A stretch of DNA of 64,000 nt, from assembly GCA_964035015.1 (NCBI GenBank), contig OZ035998.1, forward strand, positions 35,291,628 to 35,355,627, given 5' to 3'. Numbering within the stretch: position 1 is the stretch's first letter; the number at the start of each line of letters is the position of its first letter. The translations under genes were made by a program, and so were the position numbers. Below, piece by piece: positions 35,770 through 47,300 of the stretch. Below the pieces are notes generated by a model. It did no database searches. It saw only the letters and a list, made by a program, of their open reading frames with translations, and was not told where the DNA came from. Source of the stretch: Corallium rubrum (lineage: Eukaryota; Cnidaria; Anthozoa; Scleralcyonacea; Coralliidae).

Positions 35770-36087
35770 CTAAATGAAAGAGAATCGCTCATTGAGGCCG
35801 TGAGGGTGAATGGTACCAAGTTTGTAAATGAGACGCATTTCTTGTTTACGACGAGTATCGTTACAACCTGTAATGGGCTGAATAGCGCAGATTTTAATGT
35901 TAGAAAAGGAGTGGTTGGCACTGTTGAAGTGCCTGGCAACAGGTTTGTTTTGCACATTGTTTTTGACGTCACGAAGGTGTTCAACAAACCTGTCACCTAA
36001 ACGTCTTCCAGTTTCTCCGATGTAAAGCATGGGACATTTACTGCAAGAGATACAGTAAATGAGGTTGGAGGAAGTGCAAATGAAACT
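35770..36087 (-). pseudogene. Penelope-like GIY-YIG endonuclease, left arm (5'-truncated)
   Basis: The frame reads CTSSNLIYCISCSKC, a Cys cluster, then the GIY-YIG motif region MLYIGETGRRLGDRFVEHL and a conserved tail ending HGLNERFSFI. In Penelope-like elements this domain nicks target DNA for integration. The frame itself is uninterrupted, but the reverse transcriptase that should precede it is missing because the copy starts at the palindrome centre. Confidence 0.8.
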
Positions 36088-36107
36088 ATAGGTTCAACAT
36101 AACCCAT

Positions 36108-36425
36108 AGTTTCACTTGCACTTCCTCCAACCTCATTTACTGTATCTCTTGCAGTAAATGTCCCATGCTTTACATCGGAGAAACTGGAAGACGTTTAGGT
36201 GACAGGTTTGTTGAACACCTTCGTGATGTCAAAAACAATGTGCAAAACAAACCTGTTGCCAGGCACTTCAACAGTGCCAACCACTCCTTTCTAACGTTAA
36301 AATCTGCGCTATTCAGCCCATTACAGGTTGTAACGATACTCGTCGTAAACAAGAAATGCGTCTCATTTACAAACTTTGTACCATTCACCCTCACGGCCTC
36401 AATGAGCGATTCTCTTTCATTTAGC
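36108..36425 (+). pseudogene. Penelope-like GIY-YIG endonuclease, right arm
   Basis: Same domain as the left arm in mirror orientation. One T is lost in a T-run at about 36290, which shifts the frame after NSANHSF. Otherwise nearly identical, so the two arms separated recently. Confidence 0.8.
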
Positions 36426-36672
36426 TCACTCCACCACCATATTCCACACCTTTTCCTTAACCTTTTCCTGATGACGTAAATAGTGATTTATAACCTGTTT
36501 CTTTGCCTATTTACAGGTAGCTCACCCACAAATTGGGTCGGCACCTGCACACAGGCTAAAATTACATATTAATTATTTGTTTACTTTGTTTTTATTGGCT
36601 TACATGTGTTCACGTGATTCCCATTGTAGCTCTGCTATAAATACGCGTGACCACATGTGAGTTGTTTACTAA

Positions 36673-36712
36673 TTTCTCCTGACGAAGGGCCTTCGCTCGA
36701 AACGTCGAGAAG
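36673..36712 (+). ncRNA. hammerhead-like motif, right arm
   Basis: Mirror copy of the motif at 35482-35521, identical in its core (CTGACGA ... CGAAACGTC). Confidence 0.45.
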
Positions 36713-36810
36713 ATTTTTCTCTGTTTTTCAGGCCAACGTGACTTAACCCTGGTAATATATATATATATATTAGCCCGGGGCAATTAACATGAATTATGCG
36801 TGGTTGGGAG

Positions 36811-37139
36811 TAATTATTGTAAATAAACAACCGCAGTGCATCAAAGAAAACCGAGGTGATCATGAACTAATAATAACTGAGGGCAGTCAGAGACTGCATA
36901 CACCTCCACCAGCGGGAATTATTGTAGATGTTTAAAAAGAAAACGAGCCATCCTGCTAGCCAGGCTGGCTCACGAGACCAACACATGCATGTATAAATAA
37001 AATGCTTGATTGCACTCGTACCAAAATTTTGCCAACATATTTGCATAAAACGAAGGTAATGATGCAATCAAGCATTTCTTCTACACGGAGGATCTTTCAG
37101 TCAGATTTTTATTAATTTCTCATCCAAATTTTGACTAAA
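36811..37139. other. no gene recognised
   Basis: Contains an inverted pair AAATGCTTGATTGCA / TGCAATCAAGCATTT (about 36999 and 37062), possibly a small foldback. No coding sequence. Confidence 0.4.
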
Positions 37140-37831
37140 TTGAAAATTTAATGGATTGGTCGTTGGTCTATGGCCAACCCTTCTGCAAACTTTCATGAAA
37201 TCGGTGCAATAGTTTTTGAGATATCCTGGCGACAGACAAACAAACAAACAAACAAACAAACAAACAAACAAACAAACAAACAAACAAACAAACAAACAAA
37301 CAAACAAACAAACAAACAAACAAACAAACAAACAAACAAACAAACAAACAAACAAACAAACAAACAAACAAACAAACAAACAAACAAACAAACAAACAAA
37401 CAAACAAACAAACAAACAAACAAACAAACAAACAAACAAACAAACAAACAAACAAACAAACAAACAAACAAACAAACAAACAAACAAACAAACAAACAAA
37501 CAAACAAACAAACAAACAAACAAACAAACAAACAAACAAACAAACAAACAAACAAACAAACAAACAAACAAACAAACAAACAAACAAACAAACAAACAAA
37601 CAAACAAACAAACAAACAAACAAACAAACAAACAAACAAACAAACAAACAAACAAACAAACAAACAAACAAACAAACAAACAAACAAACAAACAAACAAA
37701 CAAACAAACAAACAAACAAACAAACAAACAAACAAACAAACAAACAAACAAACAAACAAACAAACAAACAAACAAACAAACAAACAAACAAACAAACAAA
37801 CAAACAAACAAACAAACAAACAAACAAACAA

Positions 37832-37900
<69 letters not shown>

Positions 37901-37935
37901 AAGGGGTAAAAACACAACCTCCTGGCGGAGGTAAT
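37140..37935 (+). mobile_element. retroposon 3' end with giant (CAAA)n/(CAGA)n tract
   Basis: The leader TTTCATGAAATCGGTGCAAT and TTTTTGAGATATCCTGGCGA precedes about 151 CAAA units (37233-37837) and about 15 CAGA units (37838-37899). It then ends with the hairpin ACCTCCTGGCGGAGGT. Leader, tetranucleotide tract and GGCGGAGGT end resemble a repeat family widespread in invertebrates and fish (from memory). It lies in an intron or the 3' flank of the minus-strand host gene. Confidence 0.7.
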
Positions 37936-37974
37936 AATATGAATTATAACAATTTACGAAAGGTTAAGACTTAC

Positions 37975-38310
37975 TATAATCGTTCCAGTTCACAGCTTTA
38001 TCCACTTTGCTGTATAGAAACGAAGCCATTGGAAACCTTTTCTCCCATGAGCAAGCGTTGCCACCACCAATAGTCATCCACCCGATGTCATTTGGACAAC
38101 CGTTGTAAGCATGATTGATAAAAAAGCTCGGCAATAACCTAAGTAACACGAACCATCCACGCTAAAGAAATTCTTTTTCTTGGTTTTAATATCCGCCCAT
38201 GGTGCTTCCAGGAGATTGTTGTCAGAAAACCAGTTTTGATTGTTGGTATTGTGGGCATTAAACCTGAGAACTACTTCTTCTTTTGTTTGGTTGTAAAGAA
38301 CAACTCGAAC
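37975..38310 (-). CDS. host gene, coding exon 4
   Basis: The acceptor AACAG precedes 38310 and the donor GTAAGT follows 37975. It encodes [17 protein letters not shown] through [14 protein letters not shown], with a 1-base deletion in a T-run at about 38125-38131. Confidence 0.75.
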
Positions 38311-41300
38311 CTGTTATTATGCAGTACAGAAAAGAGTAAAAGACAACATATATATAAAGAGAGAAATTACAAATAATAGTGAAATACTGAGTTTGGTCAC
38401 TTTGCTGAGTATGGCTGCCCTCCTACCTTGCCCTTCGCTGTCCTGCACTGCCCTGCCCTACTGCCCTGTACTGTGCCCGCCTGCCCTGCCCTACTGCTAT
38501 GTACTGGGGAGTGCAGGACAGTGAAGGGCAGCGCAGCGCTGCATTGCCCTGCGATGCCCTGCATATACCGTAATACCGTCTTTATTGCATGTATTTGATA
38601 AAATACTTATCAAATTTACATAGTCATTTGTAATAGTATTAATAATTTACATAATAAAAAAGAACAAGTATCTGAGTTAGATATATAGAGTATCTATAAA
38701 CTACTATAAGTGACATCTAAAAGTTATATTCTATTAGGCAAACTACAAATTGTATCTATAGACTGCTAAATTATATTCAAAAACTACTATTAATAATAAT
38801 GAAATTTAATATTAATATCATTATTAAAACAGTTCGTATTAACTTTGTGCCAAAGGCTCTCTTTGCACTGCACTGCACTGCCCTTCACTGCCATGCACTG
38901 TCCTACCCTACCCTACCCTACCCTACCCTACCCTACCCTACCCTACCCTACCCTACCTTACCCTACCCTACCTACCATACCCTACCCTACCCTACCCTGC
39001 CCTGTACTGCCCTGCACTGCTCTGCCCTGTACTGTCCCGCACTGCCCTGCAATGCCACAGTTTTGTCGCTTTAATTACCTGATTAAATCTGGATACAACC
39101 CAATCGCGAATAAGTCTGTTTTTATAATGATGTCTGAAGCGACTTTCTTTATTCAGAGCTTGCAATGAGTACTCGTACATCTCATACGGCAATTTCCAAG
39201 AATCTGACATAACTCCTGGAACACCAGCGACTGCTTTGAAGACTAATGTCCAAGCTATTATAAAGGAAAATAAACTAGCAAGTTGAAAAAGCAATATTTA
39301 AAAATATAAAGATATTTATATAATTTACTTAAAGTGCCTATGTAACGAAATTTTACTTCAGTTTTTAAAGATTGTACTTAAAGAACACCTAAGATAATGA
39401 AAAATGGTTTTTACATGTCTTTCAAGTCTTATCCCATTCTTGAGTTATTGGCTTAGCTAGGTGGGAGAAAACGGAAAATCACTCATATATTTGGATTGGT
39501 TTACTACTACACGAAACCACACATTGCAGATGTAATCACACCATACCCCAAGAAAAATTTCCATCGTTTCATTCAGTTTAGTTAAAACAATCCAAAGATA
39601 TGGCGGATTTTCGGTTTTCTCCCACATACGTGCGACGTCATTGCTCAAATTGCATAGCCAATAACATCAAGATCAAGAATGGGATAATATTTGAAAGGCA
39701 TGTAAAATCTTAAGTGTTCTTTCAAATACAATCTTAAAAAACTGAAGTGAAATTTGGTTTCATAGGCACTTTAAGTATTTTCGATGAAAAATACTCAAAA
39801 CCTTTGAATGTTTGTCTTACCACTCAAAACTTTCTTATTTTAGCATTATTTTGTAGTTTATAGAATTAACAAACTCTTTATGAGCATTTGGGAGTTGAGA
39901 AACATATCAAAACAAAAATAAATCCCGCATATAATGTAGGTATATTATAAGGTAGGTATATGCTACAAAAATGTTGAATCCGTCATATTTACAGTAATCA
40001 ATAATTTGCTGGTGGTTCATACAGTCAACAAACTTTCTATGCACATTTTGGAATAGGCAAACATATCAAACGATAAAAAAAGTTATATAGTTATAAACGT
40101 CGATATGATCAATAGAAATCAGTTTTGAGCGCAGGCATACGCGAAATAGAAAATATATCCTCTTAATCAAAACAATCTTTAAAAAGAAGTTCAAAAAAAA
40201 AGTTATATAGCCCTTTTATGTTTTTAGCAACTCTATACAGTACGAGCGGATTTCTCCGGAGATATACAAATAGTTTATGAGTATAAAATCACATTTTGAA
40301 AACGCAAGCGGTGATTGGTTAAAGCCGTGTTCCTATAACTCTAGGGAAAACATGGATAGATTACGCCATCCACTGAATACGCCATCATTCTAATTCAAAT
40401 TTGTTACAGATACACCATTATATACGCCATCCATGCACTACGCCATCAAACGCCCGCGTCCAATACGCCATCCATAGAGGGTAATAAGAATTTACGCTTT
40501 TTATTTGGAAACAATATAGTTCTTGACAAAAAAGATTTGATATTCTTGACAAAAAGACTTGAGAAAGGAGTTTTTGGGATACGTATCCTTTTCAAAAGAA
40601 CAGAAACAAATCAACGTTTACGTATATAAAGTCTTGACTAAAGGAAACGCGTCAAACCAAAACTCGAAAGAAACGAAGATAAAGGCCGAGAAGTTTATAA
40701 AGCTACGGTAAAAATATAGAGCAGTCGCTCTCAGTAATCACGAACACTTAGTCTTAGTAGCAAAACTGTTGAGTTTCCCTGTTTACATCTATCACTGTTA
40801 ATTTTGTTTTATATTTTGTGTGTCCTTGAAGTACGTATCATATCAGTTGCATGTTTTTTCTTGCCAATGCCCGTCACGTTGTAGTTCTTACCTGTGGCTG
40901 CCGTCTTATCTCCTTTTAAATAGCTTTCTTATTGTAAAACTACATATGACTTAGCGGTTGTTTAGAACTTAGCATATAAACGGGGAAGGAACATTTTTTC
41001 TTTTGTAAAACGTACAAAGACTACAAATGCTGTTGAAATATTTATTAACACGTATGTGAAAACATTTTCAGCAATTCAGATTTCGAAATGAAAAATTGTT
41101 TTTGTTATATTATTTAAATAAATTTAAAATGCCATAAATGAATATAGTTTGAGTAATTTTCAAAATGCAAATATTTTAGATACCAAGCGGCAAGCGATGT
41201 TCTTTGTAAACATGGGAAGAAAGAACTGTTCAGTAGTGTGGTGGTAACATCGTCGGTTTGCACGCGAACGAGATTGAGTTCAAACCCTGGAGGCAACGTG

Positions 41301-44300
41301 CAATTTTCTTCATCTCAATATATTTTACGAAATATCATCCTTAAATTTTTCTTTGTTCTTTGTGGCATTTTTCTTCAAAAAAATAGTGTTTTTTTTTATT
41401 TCAAATATTCTACCATAATTAAAACTATATTTTCATCGTTCCGACAGAAGTAGCTATTTCCAGGCCTCCAATAAAAAAGAGCGCAAGGGGGGGGGGGGGG
41501 GGTTGCTGTAAAGCGGGGGAGGGGATATTGCATTTATGTATTTCTAGTTTTAACGTTTATATAATCTCTTTTTGACAGGTTATTTTATAAAGGAGATAGA
41601 AAGCATTTTTTCCTTGTTCCTATAGAGTTAACATCTGTGCATCTATAACTGAACAGACAACGACAAAATGGAATTTATTTCCATCGCCTGCTCAGGCGTT
41701 CACTCGGGCTACCGATTTCTGCAAAGATTGGCGCAGGCCTTGTGAAACATTGAAGAATGTATTTGTCAATGTCAAAAATATACTAATAAGTCTTATATAG
41801 AGTATTATATATATGTTGACATGTTCCCCAATCAGTTTGGAAGAAGTGAGGACGTTTTGACCTGAGGACGTTTTCACTGGACACCCCCCTTGCTGATGGC
41901 ACCTTAAGATGCTAGGACGACGACGGCGGTTTTTAGCATTAAAAAGAAGTCACGGTTAAGTGACTACTGTATTCAATTCAAAACGATTGCAGTGTCTGTG
42001 TTAAGCGGAAATCTCAGACAACAGCTCTCATCACCCCACGAGTCATCGTCATGCTGAAGACGTGAAAATGCTCTGAGTGGCGTTGTAAACAGAGCGAGGA
42101 CGGTGTTCAGATTTCTCTTGGGACTAGAACTGAAATTATTCATTATCTTTGTTTTGCAAGAAAAATGCTTTGGTTTGAAGGACGTCGTCCTCGAAATTGC
42201 CGTCGTAGATCTTAAGTCCCTATTGTATATTCTTGGTATAATAAAACAATCAGCCAACAGCAGCGTTGCTATATAAATACTATGAACGTAAAACAAAACA
42301 TTTGTGATCATTGTCAACCGCTTTGATGTTCCCCAAGACGGAGTTTCCACAAAATTTGTTGGTTTTGGGTTTTTTTTTTATTAGATTCTCCATTATAGTG
42401 TTATAGTATATACATGCATTACAAAATGAATTCAAAATATAACGGCATGGTCACCGGTAGCGCAACAGCAATAAGCCAGTAGACGGTTGAGTGCACGAAG
42501 GTGCCAAGATAAATGGAACTAAGTTTTCGAGGCAATCACAGTATATACACTAAAATTCTAACACATTGGTCATAGCCCTCTGGTCATAAACAAAATACAA
42601 TGCCCAATATACAAACAAAATAGACCCGGCATTTGCGCGATGACGTAGGATGGCATTGGGTGACTACAACCACCAGAATGATAATTCGCCAGTCATCCAG
42701 TGGTAAACAGAGGATACTAACAAAGCATTCTGGTAGTTGTAGTCACCCAACACCATCGAACGTCATTGTGGAAATGGCTTATTCTCAATACACAACTGCC
42801 TCAGTACAAGACTACACATCGAAAATAATTCTGAACAAACAACAGTTGGGAATTCCATAAAACTTCAAGGGTGGGGCTACCATGGGTGCCAAAGGCTTTC
42901 TGACGTTCATGAGGGATCACCGGGGCATGCAAGACAGGCACCACTTCACCGCCTGGCTTCCTTGCATGCCCCAATTATGCCTCACGAGTGTCGTAAAACC
43001 TCTTGCACCCAGTGTGCATGTGTGAAAGAACTCCTAAACAGAAAGGTATAGGTTGCGGATAAAAATTTTAATAGCCCATTATCAAGTTCCACTTTACATG
43101 TAGACTAATAGAAGTCAATGACAGTGTCATATTTTTATTGATTGACAATTACAATAATGATGCTTATAACCTATGTCATCCATGGAAGGTCTTCAAAATG
43201 ATATAAGTTATTAGAACTTACTGAAATCATTGTGAGCGTGTTTACTAAAACAGTTGTGGACCAACAACTATGACCAACAACTATGTCTTTGAACACTTCC
43301 AAATTCACTTCGAACAACACAACCACAGGCGTCAGGAGAAGAAGAAACTCGTGACTCATGCATGAAAATCAGCACGCTTCAGGCTCACAAAGGCTTTTGG
43401 GAAATATGATGTCAGAAGACTCTATACTAGTGTACGAAAACGATGAGAATATAGTGGCCAATACTGGTGTACCAAAACAATGAAATGGTGGGTACACTGG
43501 TGCACCAAAACATTGATTTTGCGGCATAATGGTATGCCAAAACATTGAAATGGTGGCCATTATACTGGTGTACAAAAACATCTAAATGGTGGCCATACTG
43601 GTGTACCAAAACAATGAAATAGTGGCCATACTGGTGTGCCAAAACAAGTAAATAGTGGCCATACAAAGGCTTTTGGGAAATGTTGTGCATGAATTGCCGT
43701 TTGTCAACACAAAAATAATAATAATATAAACAGAGCCGAAACCTAGACTCGGCTACCTAGCCCGAGTAATTAATAACAGCAAAATACTAACTAGACTAAA
43801 TATGTTAATAGCAACAAGAAATAGGGTACCTAAGACTACGGGAACAGTTACATTTTAAGCAGATTGTTTTAAATGTACGAGGGTTTTCACAGTCATAACT
43901 AGTTTCCAAAGATGAGAAATAATAATAAGTAGTGAGGTTAAGTTCATTTGCTAAAGTATTCCACATTCTAATTGATCTTACAAAGAAAGATTTCTGGTAT
44001 GTTGACGTTTTACATTTAGGGACGATAAATTTTTTAATATGTTAGCATTATTGGAGGATGATCTAGTTAGTCTGTTATTTCGGACAAATACTGGTAAAGT
44101 GGAGGAATTTGAAGTCACCAAGCCGTTTATTATCTTAAAGAATAGTACCATATCTAAACATTCATGCCAGTAAGAAATAGGAAGTAAAGACGTCGACAGA
44201 GATTGCAACCTAGATTTATAGCTATCAGTACAAGAAAATGGTAGTTTCTAGCGACTATGCCAGAATAAATTACCAAAGACCAATTGGAACAGAAAGGAGT

Positions 44301-47300
44301 TAATGAAAAGTTACTTTGTGTTATTGATGAGGGTTTATTTTGCATACACCTTAAACCTTATAAATCCCTTGTATAATTCTATAATCACTATCAGTAATTA
44401 ATAGGCTAAGTTCATGAATAATATCATAAATCAGATTTATCGACGTTCGAGGTATTTATCTCTTACTGGCAATTAGTTTGAGTTGATTGAGAAGTAACGA
44501 AAAATGATACAGAAATAAGTTACACCTACCACCTGAAAGCATGTCACAAAACACTGGAAAAGGTTCGGCTATAAAATAAAATGAGAAATTTATAGCAGAG
44601 GGTTAAACAAACTTATCAACCAATCAATATAGAAAATCAAGATAAACAATTATAATATTAACTGGAAGGGACTCAGAGACTGCATACTTCGATGTTTTTC
44701 AAACATTCGAGAACAATGAAAATTACTCGGTTAACGAACTCGTGATTTTCATTGTCCTCGTGTTTGTAAGCCCTGGTAAAACACTCCCACTCGTTTATGA
44801 AATACCACGTAACACCCTCAGGCATGTATAAGACTACAATATATTCTACTGCATGCTTATTAAGATATTTGATAAAATTCACTATTGAAACTCATTTGAC
44901 AAGCTATTTAAACAACTCGAGTTGGTGGAATGAACAAACTAACGATTAACGAACTCACAGGCAGAAAATACATAACTCGTCTGAGTATACTGCAATGGTT
45001 GAATTAAAAAATTCAAAAAAATCATAAAGTATAAAGCACCGAAAACTGCAGCAAGCAGGCAAAAACTTCATCCAAGAATAAATGTATTGACTCTTACCTC
45101 TAGCTTTTACCCTGATCCAATAGATTCCGTTATACAATCTTTCACTTCGCTTTTTCAAAATGTCAGCACAAGATAAGCCAGGAATTTGCTGAGTCCCATA
45201 CTAAAAGAAAGATGATTCGTTAGTAACCGGCCTGCATATATCTAATTTATAAAAAAGCAACATAAAGACAGTTGTCTATATGCATACAAGATGTGACTAT
45301 TACACGTTATTATATGAACGAATGTCTGTCCGTTTAAATACAAATCGAATAAAGTAAGGTTTTAATATTTATTGTCGTAACATATATGACATAGATGTCA
45401 GTGCAGTCGAGTTGTTGGAAGGGAAGTGTAGCGTTTGGAGGTAAGGGGGTTTTGTTATTGTGGTAATTAGCTGTTTTTAGTAGCCATCAGTTCACATTCT
45501 ACACAAAATGGGAAAGAATAGTGGTATAGAGACGGTGTTACATGGAAACGCTAGACTTCACTTCCCGCTATAAGCGCAGTAGACTAAGGCTTTATATTTT
45601 ATGTCATACGGTATAAAAGGTGGGGTGGGGATTTATAGGTATGATGACGTGTAAACGGTAAGCGAATGAGATCTGAGATTGTCGATCTGACGCTGTCGAG
45701 ATGATTTGAAGGGGAGGGGCGAAAGAGATGACACCCTGATATATTTTGTATGGTGTTAGTTTATAAGAAAGACGACTGGACGAGTTTTGGGGAAAAGAAT
45801 GAAAGTTCAGTTAGTGGGGATATGGTAGGTTATTTGGCAAACTACGTTGAATTGAACACGTTTCTGTTTGGTGCAAAACATTTTCCAGAAAGAACGCCAA
45901 ACCGATGGGACTTGATATCAGAATTCGTGAGAGGTGAAGCCGTGAAGGAATTGATTTGTTGGGAGAAGTTGCAACAGTGTTCCTTGCCAAAGGGCAGAAT
46001 GGAAAAAACATCAATGGAAAGATGCTGAATCTAAAGAACTCAGACGATTGTCGATCGATAAACATACTTATTAAGAAAGAATATGCGATGTTGTTGGAAG
46101 TAGATTTTAATAGCAGTTTGTTTTGTGGAAGCGGGAAAAGGGCATTAAAACCGATCGTACTGGTGCCCCACGTGTTAAATTGTTGCGAGAAAAGGAATAA
46201 AATGAACAACCGACCGTCTTTTCCTGTAGTGTATACCATGAATGGAAGTTACATTGCAGCACATTTTCATGGGCAATGTGACAAATGCAAAACGACGTTT
46301 TCCCCAAGTTATAAAGTTAACTTTATAACTTGGGGAAAACGTTTGCTCCATTTACCCAGATATTGTTAGAAAAATCTATCCGGCAACAACTGCTTCTCAA
46401 ACACTGTTTGAGACGTCACTTGAAAATAGCGCATGGTTTCATCGGTAGGATCGTAATACAATTTTTTTTATGGACAACGTTGTCCATAAAAAAAATTGTA
46501 TTACGATCCTACCGATGAAACCATGCGCTATTTTCAAGTGACGTCTCAAACAGTGTTTGAGAAGCAGTTGTTGCCGGATAGATTTTTCTAACAATATCTG
46601 GGTAAATGGAGCAACATTTGAATCACGCGCTAAAGTTTACAACCTAGACTTTGGCGAGGTTAATGCAAGAAGATTGTCGGAGCTCAAAAGTTTGCCCGTA
46701 CAAACTGAAAGGAGGGAAACTCAACGAAGATCGAGCGAATGACGCGTGGTTTCTACGGATAATTATAAATTATTATCACAGAAATGACAAATTAAAGACA
46801 ACAGGCTTGGAATTTGAAGATTTGGAGGGAAGCAACCATGTTGGAATAGAGAAACTGTGCGAGAGTTTGTGGAAAGACATATGCGGTTCTCGTAATAAGT
46901 GGCTTAAGCACTCATACAAAACACCTGGGTGCGGAGAAGGTTATGTAACTGTAGATGGGAATGAGTATCTGAAACGTTCCTGAAACTTACAAGTGCTGCC
47001 TGAACTCTCCTGTTCCTGGGAGAAAGACAAAGAAACCGTCAAAGTTCTGTGCGGTGCATGTGAATTATGATGGAAATGGAGATTGTGAAGCAGTGAGTAT
47101 TCCTCCAGAATTTCAGTCAGCATGTACTAGTGGTAGAGAATCGGGAATATATAGTTGAAGACGAGTATAGCAACGGTGGTTGTAAAAAGAATGAGAACAT
47201 TTAATTCGTCAATGGTGATTGATGAGTCAGTTGCTGCAAAATTTCGGGGGGGGGGGGGGGATCAGCTCCCCCCCCCCCCCATTAAGATTTATGCGGGGGC

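Larger units (their letters stand above)
35437..36756. mobile_element. head-to-head pair of Penelope-like 3' ends (1.3-kb palindrome)
   Basis: Arms of about 650 bp, nearly identical and inverted around a 16-base spacer (36090-36105). Each arm carries the C-terminal zinc/GIY-YIG endonuclease of a Penelope-like element and a hammerhead-like motif further out. Symmetry continues outside the arms through AT repeats and a CCCAACCACGCAT segment at about 35272 and 36798. Both copies are 5'-truncated at the same point. Confidence 0.85.
41680..43770 (-). mobile_element. Helentron-like non-autonomous element H3
   Basis: The 5' end at 43770 (ATTACTCGGGCTAGGTAGCC) and the 3' end at about 41686-41712 (GTAGCCCGAGTGAACGCC with a CGCCTG/CAGGCG hairpin) define the element. 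The 33-bp minisatellite lies just inside the 5' end. It sits in intron 2 of the host gene and splits or abuts a LINE remnant at 43.8 kb. No Rep/helicase was seen. The interior includes ACGACGGC-type inverted words at about 41910 and 42205, likely another nested MITE. Confidence 0.55.
45750..47155 (+). pseudogene. CxC5/CxC6 cysteine-cluster (KDZ-associated) gene, decayed
   Basis: Three overlapping frames together read as one protein: [11 protein letters not shown]...[15 protein letters not shown], then [15 protein letters not shown]...[18 protein letters not shown] (CxC5-like Cys cluster). A palindromic scar follows, then [63 protein letters not shown] and [19 protein letters not shown] (CxC6-like). 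Such proteins are known beside KDZ transposases. Family naming is from memory. Frameshifts at about 45960, 46590 and 46975 and the palindromes kill it. It lies in the first coding intron of the host gene, on the opposite strand. Confidence 0.6.

Noticed and set aside
37101..38073. Open frames of 240-285 codons on both strands (NKQT, CLFV, FVCL repeats)
   Set aside because: Pure translation of the CAAA/CAGA tetranucleotide tract, which has no stops in any frame.
38905..38999. Telomeric repeat
   Set aside because: The unit is CCCTA, not CCCTAA, and it grades into CCCTG-rich degenerate repeats within an intron.
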